Assembly: GCA_030220185.1 (NCBI GenBank)
Contig: JASPKZ010003441.1
Coordinates: 62,001-126,000, forward strand
Reading direction: 5' to 3'
DNA length: 64,000 bases
Origin: Diploptera punctata
Taxonomy: Eukaryota > Arthropoda > Insecta > Blattodea > Blaberidae
Part shown: positions 52,261 to 63,139 of the stretch, in pieces
How positions within the stretch are numbered: position 1 is the stretch's first letter
Layout: each line of letters opens with the position of its first letter
Made by a program: the position numbers and the translations under genes
Notes under the pieces: model-generated
Database searches by the model: none
Told to the model about the DNA's origin: nothing
What the model saw: only the letters and a program-made list of their open reading frames with translations

Positions 52261-52368
52261 TATTACCGATCAGCCCTTTTGAATTCTATATTTTGTCATT
52301 TTCTTGGGCACCTTTTGAGTTAATCTTGATCCCCAGGTTTTACATTCTTTACATCCTTTGACACATCC

Positions 52369-52369
<1 letters not shown>

Positions 52370-52433
<64 letters not shown>
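52370..52433. repeat. (ATT)n microsatellite
   Basis: About twenty-one ATT units. Confidence 0.97.
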
Positions 52434-52436
<3 letters not shown>

Positions 52437-52504
52437 GTTATGTAATATCTGCCTTGAACGGAATATTATGGAATGAACATGCGCACTCTTGGTGGTGGTG
52501 GATC

Positions 52505-52664
52505 TTCGTCCCCGAAATCATATGACCACCATCCTTCACCGGTGTGGAAAGCAACGGGAAGCTACCACACCTATAATTCCCTAGTAAAGCTGCAAGCATA
52601 GCATGAAAATGCTACGATTGCAGTGAAGGACCTGCCTTCGGGCAGAATTACTATGGATGGATAT
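52505..52664 (+). repeat. SINE S1a, 3' part
   Basis: From CCCCGAAATCATATGACCAC through CACCGGTGTGGAAAGCAACG and GCATGAAAATGCTACGATTG to the ACTATGGATGGAT tail. Head absent. Confidence 0.85.
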
Positions 52665-52734
52665 ATAAAATATTCAAAATTTTCATCCAAAAAAAGATTC
52701 CATTTCCCCTTAAAATTCTATATTGTAGTTGAAT

Positions 52735-52885
52735 GTAGGCTTTCACGGTCGATAATCATAATGTTGAGTGATTCCGGGCTATGTGGCCGTGGTCCATTAC
52801 TGGTGCTCCTACCAGACGTTTCTCCCACAACTGCGGAGGGCATCTTCAGTGGCAGTGTTGTTTTCTGGTCGGAGCTCTGTTGTAG
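52735..52885 (-). ncRNA. Hammerhead-type ribozyme motif of a Penelope-like element
   Basis: The minus strand contains CTGAAGA (complement of 52843-52849, fits the CUGANGA core), a hairpin segment CCCTCCGCAGTTGTGGG for helix II, then GAAACGTC (complement of 52815-52822), where GAAA and the GUC cleavage triplet are the other core parts. Flanks GCCA before the core and TGGT after GUC can pair as a short helix I. Helix III is minimal (AC/GU), the form known from Penelope-like elements. The surrounding block (CATAGCCCGGAATCACTCAA) also looks like their terminal region. Helix II has one bulge and one mismatch, so activity is uncertain. Confidence 0.6.
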
Positions 52886-53309
52886 TCTTTTCCATTCTGT
52901 CCAGATGTACAAACAATTTTAATCTAGATTTCTCTATGTATGTTGTTACTTTTTTCTACTTTAATGTCCCCCTAATTTCAACATTTCATATCCTGTCTCT
53001 TCTTGTTTTATACAGTTAGTGCAGAAAGTATTGATACACTTAAAAATAACACAGAAACATTATTTCTTCACTATAAACGAAAAGAAAAATATACACTTTT
53101 AAATTGAACTCTGTGAAGTTAAATACGCGCCGTTTTCTCTGTTTTAACATGACAATTATCGAGTAAAAAAAATAATTTGTACATGAAAAACAAAAAGTAT
53201 TGATACAGTAGTAAGTTTTGGTCAACAGAATGTGAAGTCGAGTGGGGATAGGTCTGGTAGTGTTATTTGTTTTAGTCTTGAGTACTTTGCCGTGTGGTTT
53301 TGTGTGTTT

Positions 53310-55145
53310 TGGCTGCAGATTAATGCTGGAATTGGGCGCAAAGGTAGAAAGACTGCATTAGAAGAAATCGAATTAATTATTCGTTTCCATAATCAGTGTA
53401 GATAGCTAAATGCAATTAGTGAGATAATTGAAAGGCCAAGACCAACCATTAAGCATATAATTGATAGAGTTGGCGACCGAAAATCTTTCGAAAATAGCCA
53501 CAGATCAGGACTCCTAGAAAACTGTATTATTAATATTTAAAAAGCATTAATGAGAAAAGTAAAGCAAAAACCTCAAAGTAGTGCACCTAAATTAGCTGCT
53601 AGTGTCAAAAATTACTTCAATATTAGTATTTTCTGCTGGCAATGTTCGTAACTGTCTATGGGATAATGAGCTACATGGGAAAACAGCCCGTAGAAAATTC
53701 TTTATAAGCGAAGAAAACTGAAAGAAAAAAATGAACTTCGCTAAAACACACATAAACACCCCAAATAATTTTGTAAGAAAGTAATTTTTACTGACAAGCC
53801 TAAATTCAACATTTCTTGTTCAAATGGAAGGAGAAAATCATCATCATCATAGTACATTCACGAATTTAGGCCATTTGTTGACCTGTTTCGGCCTCAAGAG
53901 AAACACCATCCAGAAGTCTTTTGAGTGGACGTCCTGGTCTTCTTCTTCCTGCAGGTTGATATCTTAACATTAGTTTGGGTATTCTGTGATCTTCCATTCG
54001 ATGAACATGTTGTATCCATCTTGACTTATAATCAGAAATTTTGTTTTCTAAAGATTCCATGTGTAATTCTTCTAAGATGTCTTCATTTTTTTTGTGATCT
54101 AGTAGTGTGTATCCTGCAGTCCTCCGAAGATATCTCATTTCATTCAGCAGATCTAAGTCTCTGTATATCCTTCTGTTTCAACGTCCATACTTCGCTACCA
54201 TACAAAAGAGTTGGAAGAGCCAGTGTTTTATACACTTTCAGTCTTGAATGCTTTTGGACTAACTGTGGCTTGAAGATAGAATTTATTAACCCTAAAATTC
54301 TTAAAAATTTAGATATTTTTGCATTTACATCCTTTTCTTCTTCATATGAGATATTGCATCCTAGATATGTAAAATTATTCACCTGCTCCAAAATTTTATT
54401 GTCCAGTACAATTTTACTTCTGACAGGATCTACACCTTGAAATGCCATAATTTTTGTTTTTTCTGTAGATATCTTTAATCCATATTCTTCTGTAATTTTG
54501 TTAAGTTCATACAGACCTTTCTGTAGATTATCTTCGGAATTTGCTATTATTATTTGGTCATCTGCAAACAGTAGGGTGTTTAATTTTCTATTTTCTGATA
54601 TTCTTATTCCAAATTATATGGAAGGAGAAAAGTCTGGATGAATTAAAATACAGAGCTACAAAAGCAAAATCTCCAACCCGCTGTGAAACATAGTGGTGAT
54701 TCTTTAATAGTATGGGGATACATGAGTACCACTGCGACCTTGCATTTTATTGATGGTGTGATGGATCACAAACACTATATAAACATACTGAAGACCAGTC
54801 TTCACACCTCTGCGGAGAAAAGGGGGATTAGAAAAGATTTTGTATTTATGCAAGATAATGGCTCAAGCCCACCGCTTTCAATAGACGTTTATGGATTTCA
54901 TATAACAAACCAAAATACGTGGAAACGCCTCCGCAGTCTCCGGACAAAAACCACATTGAGAATTTATGGGAACATCTGAAAAGGAGAATTCGTTCAATGC
55001 AGGTTTCCAAAAAGCAAGACCTGAGAAACGCTTTGGAAGAAGAATTGAGAAATATACCTTCTTCAGCAACTTCAAATTTAGTGGAGTCATTGCCACACCA
55101 TGTTCAAGCCATCTTGGAATCAAAGGGACTCCCAAATAAGTATTG
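53310..55145 (+). pseudogene. Tc1-type DD34E transposase, broken
   Basis: Plus strand. N-terminal helix region near 53335-53480 (GRKGRKTALEEIELIIRFHN, ERPRPTIKHIIDRVGDR). The catalytic start VIFTDKPKFNI is near 53778-53812 (first Asp). After the LINE insertion comes 54683-54979 with VKHSGDSLIVWGYMSTT-like sequence and FVFMQDNGSSP (second Asp). A frameshift leads to 54919-55146 with PPQSPDKNHIENLWEHLKRR (Glu of DD34E) and SLPHHVQAILESKG at the end. In the usual family the block after QDN is HXS; here it is mutated. Several stops and the LINE make it dead. Confidence 0.82.
53838..54617 (-). pseudogene. LINE-D insertion with 14-bp target duplication
   Basis: A 780-bp, 5'-truncated copy on the minus strand with (ATG)n tail at 53838-53849. 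Frames 54448-54140 (AFQGVDPVRSKIVLDNKILE, NFTYLGCNISYEEEKD, TLLYGSEVWTLKQKDIQ) and 54138-53866 (RWIQHVHRMEDHRIPKLM, GRPLKRLLDGVSLEAETG) hold the C-terminus. ATGGAAGGAGAAAA at 53824-53837 and 54618-54631 is a perfect duplication. By eye it matches 30628-31410 almost base for base; a 4-bp insertion (near 54145) and few substitutions differ. Confidence 0.93.
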
Positions 55146-55589
55146 AACTGAAAAAGTAAAGACTCGAAACAGCTGTAGTATGAAACTGTATCAATACGTT
55201 TTGTTTGTTAATTTTCGTTTTTCGTGTATAAATTATTTTTTTACTCGTTGATTGTTTTGTTAAAACAGAGGAAACTGCGCGTATAACTTCATAAAGTGCA
55301 GTGTAAAGGTGTATAATTTTGTTTTTGTATATAGTGAAGAAATAATTAAATTATTTATGTCTCTCTTTAATTTTTTTTAAGTGTCTCAATACATCCTGCA
55401 CTAACTATATAATTCTGTGTATGAATTTAATTTACTCGTAGCATAGGTTGGATTCTGCGCATGTTTATGTGCAAGTCTCAGATGCATATGTTTGAAATTC
55501 GTTTTACACATTCCCATTATACTCTGGATTGGTTCATCTCTATTCTATTCCAAATTAATTGTTTTGTTATTTTTTTAAAAACTTTTCTC

Positions 55590-55800
55590 TGTATAACTAA
55601 CTCACTGGCTCTATCGAATTCGGTGGTTCATACCCTATCCTGAGCCATGCATCAACACCTCTGTGAAATCATGGTTAATATTATTCTTGCTTCTCATTCT
55701 TGTCGTACTTATTGGGCACTTCCCTCTGGTTTACCTTGTTGTTTCTTTCATTCCCCATTCGTGTCATGAAATGTTCTCTTCCATTACTAATTTGAGTCTA
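55590..55800 (-). pseudogene. LINE-B 3' end fragment, decayed
   Basis: The complement of 55590-55640 carries the AGCCAGTGAGTTAG end, and 55640-55800 the preceding decayed coding part. No open frame. Confidence 0.55.
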
Positions 55801-56597
55801 AAAATTTAAAACAATAAAACAGGTATCAGATATGTTGGTGAACTAAATAAGATTTAATTTAAAACATCTTGTGGCTTTTCATAACATCAACTGTTAAGTA
55901 AAAACAAACTTTCTTGTGTACAAAGTGTATTGTTTGATCGCAGTTTGTTAACCCACGGTAACCGTAATGTACACATGTTTGAATGAACTTCACACAGGGG
56001 GTATGTTGGTGAGTAGCCAACCATAAATTTCAGCTTTACTGGCCAATTAGATCTGAGCATCGGGTTTAATTCACACGTTTTCCGCAGCATTGAAGAATTT
56101 CCATAACGCGAAGCGTTCGTCTTTGTTAACGGGTTGCATTCCCTTCACTTAGAAAGAACAGCTTTGCATGCTCAACTACATTCTATTCACTTAGGGTTGG
56201 TTCTTAGACATTGTTACAAATATCTCTTTGTTTGCATTTCTCTTTATTCAAGCACAATTGCACTTCTAATATAAAATCAATGTAATGAAACAATAAGAGA
56301 ATAATTAATCATATTGACTTTACATATTAGAGCCAAAGTAATTAATTTAGTCATTAAGAATAATGTGCACCAATTATGTATGTACATGACTAAGTCATTA
56401 TACATATTCATTGATTAATCATAGCACGGACACGCACATTAGATAGTGATTCAAAAGGTATTTGTGATATGTCCATTTGAAACAGTAAAGTTTAGACTTT
56501 TTTAAACTAAGACTTCGTTTCAGAAATACGCTTTGAAACGCTTTCTTATTATTAGGCAATTATTATTACATAAATTTCTATTAGTTAATTATAAATG
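55801..56597. other. Unassigned stretch
   Basis: No element recognised. Some short direct and inverted words, none convincing. Confidence 0.35.
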
Positions 56598-56599
56598 TA

Positions 56600-56990
56600 A
56601 TCCACCGCTGTGATTTCGAGGTAGCATGGTGCCTTGTCACGCATCGGGCCCGGGTTCGGTCCCCGGTCGGGACAAGTTTCCTGAGCGAGTTTTTTTTCTG
56701 GGGGGTTTTCCTCACTTGTAAGATAAATATCAGGAAACTTTAAGGCCCAAAGCGTCCCCGAACACCATCTGGCCATCATTATCGTCAATATATTCGCCTA
56801 ATTACCTTAAGTTTAGTTTAAGGCCTCTCCTGATACATCATTACTATCATCATCAACTCATATCATCGGGGCAGCGTAACCCCGCCTTGCAGGCGCCCCA
56901 CCTTAGAAGTGGAGTACAAGTACTCCACGCCAGGAGAGTCACCAGAAATGTCGAAATGACAACCTGGGGCATTTGGAAAAAATATAAATG
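56600..56990 (+). repeat. SINE S1b, long copy
   Basis: S1 head (CCACCGCTGTGATTTCGAGG, box B GGGTTCGGTCCCC mutated), S1 first body half, then an extra ~90 bp (TTAAGTTTAGTTTAAGGCCT) and the S1b tail: CAGCGTAACCCCGCCTTGCA, AGAAGTGGAGTACAAGTACT, GACAACCTGGGGCATTTGG then A-rich end. It confirms the alternative 3' tail seen at 49258. Confidence 0.87.
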
Positions 56991-58458
56991 TAATAACAAG
57001 AGCTGGGATTTCTTTTTAATTACGCTAGGAAAAGTTATAATGTTCACAAATTACTATGCTAGGGCCACTAATTATATCATAATTATGAATTAATTTCAGT
57101 TTTAAAATCAAGTAGTAAATCAGTTTATGACAACTATTTGTTTAAGAATAAAATGCAAATGAGAAGCAAACTAAATTATGGAATTTGATATTGTAGCATG
57201 TTTTTTATTGTATTAACATTATAAGTAGCTGTCTGCTTGTCGCGAGGCAATACATAAATATTTGCTCAGGTATATGCACAAGGGAAAAGTCCATACTGTG
57301 AATTGAAACTAAATAGAAGAGGATGATAGATTTTACAAGAAACAATTCTGAGAATTTTAACAACTCAAATGAACACGGAAGAAAAAAAAAATACTGTAAA
57401 AGTTCCTTACTTCTGAAAAGAATGAATATATATATGACGAATTTGACCAATAAATTGCTTTAATATGCTATCACATATAAATGGCCAAATATGCACAAAT
57501 ATGACTTTAATTCAATTAGTTTTGTATGAAAAGCATGTATATTTAAGAAGCATGCCACTCTTACAAAAAAAATATATGTTATACATAAAAATCCTAGCCT
57601 AGTAATGGCACTAATGACATTACTTTATCTATTTAAAGAAGTTTTCCCTTCACTTATTTCTTGATATTAAGAAGCCCTTACCGCACAGCTGCAGCTGTAC
57701 GAACGTAAGTTATGGAAATACTTACAGGAGAACTATCCATATTCTCACATGGAAACTTGTTTTGAAATTTTTATCACAGCATCTCCGTCTCATATTGAGT
57801 CAAGAAAAAAAAAATTCCATGTAACGGGCAACATAATTTAAACATTAAGTTTGACCAGCTCTTGCTTGAGGTAGAAATTGTGCGGAAGGCACGGTATGCG
57901 CGTCTAAGCTCTACTGCCAAGTTGCAAAATATTCCGGTATTGATCTCAGGACCTTGGAGTTGTATTCGCAGGTGATTGTTTTCTTGTAAATATGATCTTT
58001 ACTTCGTCAATAAAATTTGAAGATATATTTTGATATTACATCAATAGTTCCCTTGTCAGTAAACGAGGACATTTCGGCTCGCAGGCATCTTTAAGAAAAG
58101 GCTGATGTTACATTTACGATTTCTCGAGCTTGCTATCCCCAAATTTCATTATGTGATTTTGAGTTTTCCATTTTATGTAAAAAAAATTGCTGTCCTAACG
58201 TTTTAAAATCAAAGAAATACGGTATATGTAAATACAGTGGGATCAAGTACCTCACTGCATAATCCTTGGATAAAAACTGATTATCATGGCTAGAGATGAC
58301 GACGTCACTTTCTTTTGCTACTATGCGTTCAGCTTTCGTGTAAACTATTGGCATTCATACTTCGCGGCGACCCTAGCCTGAACTTACTAATTTCAAAGAC
58401 AGTGTTCCATTAGTTCCAACACTTCCAAAATTCGTTACGAAACACCGTTGAGATCACT
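56991..58458. other. Unassigned AT-rich stretch
   Basis: About 1.5 kb without recognised element or gene; short frames only. Confidence 0.45.
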
Positions 58459-58460
58459 AT

Positions 58461-59121
58461 GTAAAAATTAATATTATAAAATTGGTATCTGACATCTCAG
58501 TCGTATCGACCGCGGTGGATTAGTGGTTATGCTCCTTGCATCTGGTCCCGAGGGTCGCGAGTTCAGAACTGGCCGGGGTCGATTAATTTTTTTGGATGAA
58601 AAAATCAAAGGAGCAAGTCCTCCGGGAGGGACTTTAAGCCGTGGTCCCGAGTCTGAAGATTTTCAGGCTCGTAAAAGATCCTGAAGCCTGAATAAAATGT
58701 AATTTAAGCAAAATTTACCGAATTTTTCCGTCCTAGTACTACCTTGGTTTCCTAGATGTCAGTATGTGGCGGAACGCTGACCACGGGCCACTCCAATGCA
58801 TCTATACGAAAACAAGTGTAACTCAATTAGTATGGTTCAATTTCTTGCCTGTAGGAGGAGAGCGCCAAAATCTCGTTGAGGGAATCAAGGGCTTACAAGA
58901 AGATCTCAATCGTTCTCAAGTAGAAGAAATACTGTAACTATTCTGGAGGCCTTTCGGAAACATTTGTTCCATCTTCTGCGTATAAAATGGTATTCATCAG
59001 TATCATTTCCATACCCCAGAAGATTGAATACATCTTTCCGAAAGGCCTCCAGAATAGTTACAGAATTTCTTTTGAGGACTTTTGAGATCTCAGGTACGAA
59101 TTTTATAATTTTAATTTTTCC
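58461..59121. mobile_element. Hairpin MITE M2, split by SINE S2
   Basis: Outer ends AAAAATTAATATTATAAAAT (left) and ATTTTATAATTTTAATTTTT (right) are inverted. After the SINE the left arm continues with ACTGTAACTATTCTGGAGGC, matched inverted by GCCTCCAGAATAGTTACAG at 59043-59063. Without the SINE it is about 260 bp, nearly all paired. A lone arm is at 49095. Confidence 0.8.
58505..58902 (+). repeat. SINE S2, full length, inside M2
   Basis: Head GACCGCGGTGGATTAGTGGT, box B GAGTTCAGAACTGG (mutated), body TCCTCCGGGAGGGACTTTAA, GCGGAACGCTGACCACGGGC and 3' end GGGCTTACAAGA. ATCTCAGTCGT (58494-58504) and ATCTCAATCGT (58903-58913) are the target duplication. Confidence 0.9.
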
Positions 59122-59390
59122 AGTGGATTTTTATGCGAGAAAGGGGATTATTTTGTAAAGCGAATTTATGTCTGAAAAACAAAACAATATCGTATCCCAC
59201 TAAATTTGTTAGGGAATCTAAGCATTGCAGACAAGGGAGGGAGGACAATATAGTGTTAGCGGTCACGTGCCGGGTTTATGAGAGTTTTACTGCCACCTCA
59301 TAATTATTCATTTTCAATCAGTGGTGTGCATTCAGCCCCAGCACTGCTAGGGTAATTAGTATCATAATAATTTTGAATTAAAAAATATAA
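59122..59390. other. Unassigned stretch
   Basis: Nothing recognised. Confidence 0.3.
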
Positions 59391-59539
59391 TACGCGTGTC
59401 CCATTCAAATCTCCCATATTTGAATTAATCATAACTCTCAAAATATGCGGGATTATGAAATGAGGTTGGTATTAAAAGAAAGGGAAACTCAAAGAATTTT
59501 TGTTTTCATTGTTGAAGTTAATTCATCTGTTGCATGTTA

Positions 59540-60588
59540 GGCAATAATGACATAAAACGGAAACTCCTCAGCGACGAGCACAAACTGTTTTCTGGTACGC
59601 AGAGACGAAGTCAATAATTACAGTACAAATAAATTACCAGAGAGAATATGGAGGAAATGCACTTGGTGGGAAGGCCATTAAGGAATGTCTTGAGAAGTTT
59701 CTGGCGACTGGAAGCGTTAAAAAAGAATCAGGAGGTACTCGTATCACGTGTTTCAGAAGAAAAGGTTGAAGAAATTAGAGCAGGATATCAGACAAGTCCA
59801 CAAAAATAAATTCGCCAAGCTTCCTGGCAGTTTAATGTGCCCAGATCAACTGTGCATCAAGTGCTTCATAAGCGGCTTCGTTTGTATCCCTACAAGGTGC
59901 AAGTTGTTCAGCAAATAAAGCCAGATGACAGGCCACGACGACAGGCTATTGAAATGCTGGATCGTATTGACAAGGGCCCTCAATTTCTTGGAAACATCAT
60001 GTTTTCTGACGAGGCAATGTTCCATGTATATGTTAATCGGCACAATGTAAGGGTCTGGGGTACGCAAAATCCACACGTCTACCGTGAACACGTCCGGGAA
60101 GACCAAAAATAAACGTTTGGTGCGGCCGGATGAAGAACAGGATTATAGGTCATTTTTTCTTCCATGAGAAGTCAGTAACTGGTCCGGTGTACCAAGACAT
60201 GTTGGAACAGTTTTTGTACCCCCCCCCCAAGTAGCTGATCTGCAACCCCAAGTAAACTTTCAGCAAGATGGAGTCCCACCACACTGGAGCCTGGATGTTC
60301 GGAATCCACTCAAAGAATCCTTCCCAGATAAGTGGATTGGACGCAGCGGACCAATTTGCTGGTTACCACGTGCGCCAGACATCACTCCACTGGACTTCTT
60401 CCTTTGTGGGTATGTAAAAGACCATGTGTTTGCGACTCCAATACAAGATCTTCATGATTTACGAACCCGTATCCTTGACACAATTGCAACAGTACCAATG
60501 GACATGTTGGACAGAACGTGGCACGAAATCGAATACAGACTTGATATTGTTCGTGCTACTAATGGTGCACTTATAGAGGTGTTTTAGT
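59540..60588 (+). pseudogene. DD41D transposase, broken
   Basis: Plus strand in three frames. Near 59557 QTVFWYAETKSIITVQ aligns with the N-terminus of the 5896 transposase. 59837-60112 is open (PRSTVHQVLHKRLRLYPYKV, NIMFSDEAMFHV with the first Asp, NRHNVRVWGTQNPHVYREHV). Later frames give VTGPVYQDMLEQFL, VNFQQDGVPPHWS (second Asp) and APDITPLDFFLCGYVKDHVF (third Asp, 41 residues on). At least three frameshifts and stops; C-runs near 60220-60228 mark one. Confidence 0.88.
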
Positions 60589-60670
60589 GTGTGGCAATGA
60601 AAATTCTTTGAGTTTCTGTTTCGTGTTTAATACCGGCCTCATTTCATAATTCCGCATATTTGTTATTTAT

Positions 60671-61061
60671 CATCATCATCATGAACAAATTCGTTTTAGG
60701 CCATTTGGCCTGTACGGTAAACCTAACGAAGATGGTCTTGATCTTTCCACCGATGTTTTGTTCTTCCTTGGTCCCTATGTCCAGTTGGGGTATATTGGAA
60801 TGCTAATTTTGGAAGTCTATTTCTTGCCATTCTCCTCAGATGATTTTTCCATTCTTGTTGGTATCTTTGTATATCTTCATTTAAACTTATTACTCCAAGT
60901 TTTCCTCTGATAATAGTGTTCCTTTGGTGATCCAGTTTATTAACTCCTAACAATGATCGTAAGATTGCATTTGGCTTACTTGAAGTTTATGAGAGTTTAT
61001 TTTATTTAAAATCCAAATTTCACTTCCGTATTTTAGAGCAGCTTTTGATGTGATTTTATAC
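60671..61061 (-). pseudogene. LINE-D insertion with 12-bp duplication
   Basis: A 391-bp 5'-truncated copy on the minus strand with an (ATG)n tail at 60671-60682. Frame 60953-60723: LGVISLNEDIQRYQQEWKNH, LRRMARNRLPKLAFQYTPTG and GRTKHRWKDQ. TTTGTTATTTAT (60659-60670) and TTTGTTAGTTAT (61062-61073) form the duplication with one mismatch. Confidence 0.88.
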
Positions 61062-61122
61062 TTTGTTAGTTATGAAGTTATGATTAATTAAAATGTGGGA
61101 GGTTTGAATGGGACACTCTGTA

Positions 61123-61780
61123 TATTTGCCATATTCCATTCAAATCAATTCCGCGTGAACATAAAAATTCAAAATTCCCGCAGCGCCAGCAGACACGTAT
61201 CGCATACGGTTTGACGGAGTCATCTGCGTATTCACATTATCTCCATACAGAAACACACAGTGTTTCCTCTATGTTATCCGCACCAACACCAGCTATTGCG
61301 CTACAGATGAATCCGTGCAAGCGAATTGCATCAGTGCCTGCTAAGTCCAGCGATAATCCACTAGACGAAGCTTGTGTCTTATTCCATTGTTCTTTTGACT
61401 TTTACTGAATACTAACTAGATGTACCCAGTTAACGTCACAATTCGAATAAGATACATTTGATAAAAAAAAAGTGATTGGCTGATTTGGGAAGCGCCAATT
61501 CCTCAATAATCGAATTTTTCGAAATAATAATTTACATTTAATAGATTTAAACTATCCCTAAGAATATCAGAAATTCCCGTGCATCATACACTAAAACATA
61601 ATTATAGAGGAAAAGTAAGCTAAATCAAGCTAATGGGTTTCTTAATTTATAATATTTAATTTATGCTAGTTACATTTTTACAAAATACAATAAAATTATG
61701 TGGTACGTTTTGTCAGCTATAGCAACCTGTTAATTTAAAAAGCTTAATTTATATTGTATAACTGAATAACAACAATTGAA
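61123..61780. other. Unassigned stretch
   Basis: 61130-61410 is less AT-rich (CAGCGCCAGCAGACACGTAT) with a 65-codon frame and no domain. No gene call. Confidence 0.35.
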
Positions 61781-61785
61781 TCGAC

Positions 61786-61880
61786 ACATGCTAAAAGGGC
61801 CTCAGCCAAGAAAAATGGAAAATTGAGTTTGTTACACGCAATAAGGACTTCAGTCAGTGACTGAGGCTCTTTTAGCATGT
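61786..61880. repeat. 95-bp short inverted-repeat element
   Basis: ACATGCTAAAAGGGCCTCAG (61786-61805) is repeated inverted at 61861-61880 with one mismatch. A loop of 55 bp. Possible mini-MITE; only one copy here. Confidence 0.5.
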
Positions 61881-61991
61881 CAGGTCATGTAGTGCTTCAT
61901 ATTGGTACTCCTGTTAGCGGTAAACAGCTGTTAATTCATTTGAGCGGGAAGCACTTAAATAATGCTGCAAAGAGATGCGCTGCTGCCGAAA

Positions 61992-63077
61992 TCGTAATAT
62001 ATAAAAATTACGTGTCACGTTGTTTGTCCGCGATGGAATCCTAAACTACTGAATACTACTGAACCAATTTTAATAAAAGTTTGCACACTGTGTGCAGTTT
62101 GATCCAACTTGAGACATAGGGAAGTTTATAACTACATTTATAGTCGCATTATTTTATTTGTTTATTATTTAACAGAGTTATAATTATCTGTGAGTTCCAT
62201 ACGATTCTAACAGATGACCGTGTAAGGTAATTGGTTTATTATTTAACCAGGTGGCTGTGATTTTTGTTGCAATCGCGAATTTCAATTGAATTACAAATAT
62301 TGATTATTTCATAATTTAAGTGTGTTTGTGTTTAGTTTATTTTCAATATATTGATGATAATATTAATTTCATGTGTAAGTATTAGTTTTAAGTAACCTGG
62401 CTGAAAGACAGCAACTTAATTTAAATTTAACTGGACCGAGAAGGGATATTGAACAATATGGCGAATCAGTTCTAGAGACCATGAATGATAAGATATCAAG
62501 TGAATTTCCACAAATTGGTATAGGCCTATGTGACATAAATCTTACATTTAAGAAGAATGTCAATTTAAAAACATATGAAGGTCCTAAGGAACGGAATAAC
62601 AGAACTGTAAGTAAGTCGGTTAGTTATAATAATATGCCTAATATTACAGAAACAACCTCCATGCCTCAATTAAATGAAAAACAAGATGACTATAATATAT
62701 CACAAGATGATATTACTATACAGAGACTTCTTGATTATGATGATGATGAGATTCCAAACTGCCAACAAGTTCGTAGAAAAAAACGGAAGTATAATGAAAT
62801 CAGCAAGCCTCCTCAAAATATTGCATCAATAAATGTATATAATCCTTATGATACACTTATGGATGATACTGAGAATGCAGACAACATAAATTCATCTCAA
62901 TCAACAAAACCACTTCCACATAAACCACCACCCATATTTATACCGGGTGTAGTTAACTTACCAGAACTAAAAAATTGTGTAAAACAAAAACTTTCTGATT
63001 TAGATTTCTCACTTAGTTTATTACAACATAATTTAACATATACCTTAGCCACAGCAACGCGTGGCCGGGACCTGTAT

Positions 63078-63079
<2 letters not shown>
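61992..63079 (+). mobile_element. Helitron-like element enclosing a LINE ORF1-like segment
   Basis: The left end (TCGTAATATATAAAAATTAC, GTGTCACGTTGTTTGTCCGC, GCACACTGTGTGCAGTTTGA) and right end (GCAACGCGTGGCCGGGACCT) match terminal sequences I know from insect Helitron-type elements. The usual CTAGT end is degenerate here (TATGT). There is no Rep/helicase, so it is non-autonomous. It carries the open frame at 62481. Assignment rests on remembered end motifs and should be tested. Confidence 0.55.
62481..63055 (+). CDS. LINE ORF1 (gag-like) N-terminal segment, possibly captured
   Basis: A long open frame from an ATG (context ACCATGA) that continues into the downstream TA repeat; I end the credible part near 63055. 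The first ~115 residues are polar and low in complexity (SQDDITIQRLLDYDDDEIPN), with a basic RRKKRK patch near 95-100 that could be a nuclear signal. KPPPIFIPGVVNLPELKNCV near 155-175 is the pattern that in jockey-type LINE ORF1 proteins precedes the RNA-binding PRE/C2HC region, which is absent here. No RT. It may be a fragment captured by the surrounding Helitron-like element or an inserted LINE piece. Confidence 0.5.
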
Positions 63080-63083
<4 letters not shown>

Positions 63084-63136
<53 letters not shown>

Positions 63137-63139
63137 ATA
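63084..63139. repeat. (TA)n microsatellite
   Basis: About twenty-five TA units with one interruption. It lies between the two Helitron-like elements. Confidence 0.95.

Larger units (their letters stand above)
53013..55407 (+). mobile_element. Tc1-type transposon with LINE insertion
   Basis: The ends read inward as CAGTTAGTGCAGAAAGTATT and TAGTTAGTGCAGGATGTATT, followed by about 200 bp of weaker inverted similarity. TA duplicates lie at 53011-53012 and 55408-55409. The total is 2395 bp, of which 780 bp plus one copy of its target duplication are a LINE insertion, leaving about 1.6 kb, right for a Tc1-type element. The MITE at 43296 is an internally deleted relative. Confidence 0.88.
59393..61120 (+). 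mobile_element. Second DD41D element, dead, with LINE in its right repeat
   Basis: The ends read inward as CGCGTGTCCCATTCAAATCT and CAGAGTGTCCCATTCAAACC; inner parts (ATAATCCCGCATATTTTGAG-type) also pair. TA lies at 59391-59392 and 61121-61122. Without the 391-bp LINE and its duplication it is about 1.32 kb, the same length as the element at 5896, but TIR and protein sequences differ enough to be another family of the same DD41D group. Confidence 0.88.

Noticed and set aside
53925..54440. 171-codon plus-strand frame (FFFLQVDILTL...)
   Set aside because: Exact antisense of the LINE-D C-terminus inserted at 53838-54617; no motif of its own.
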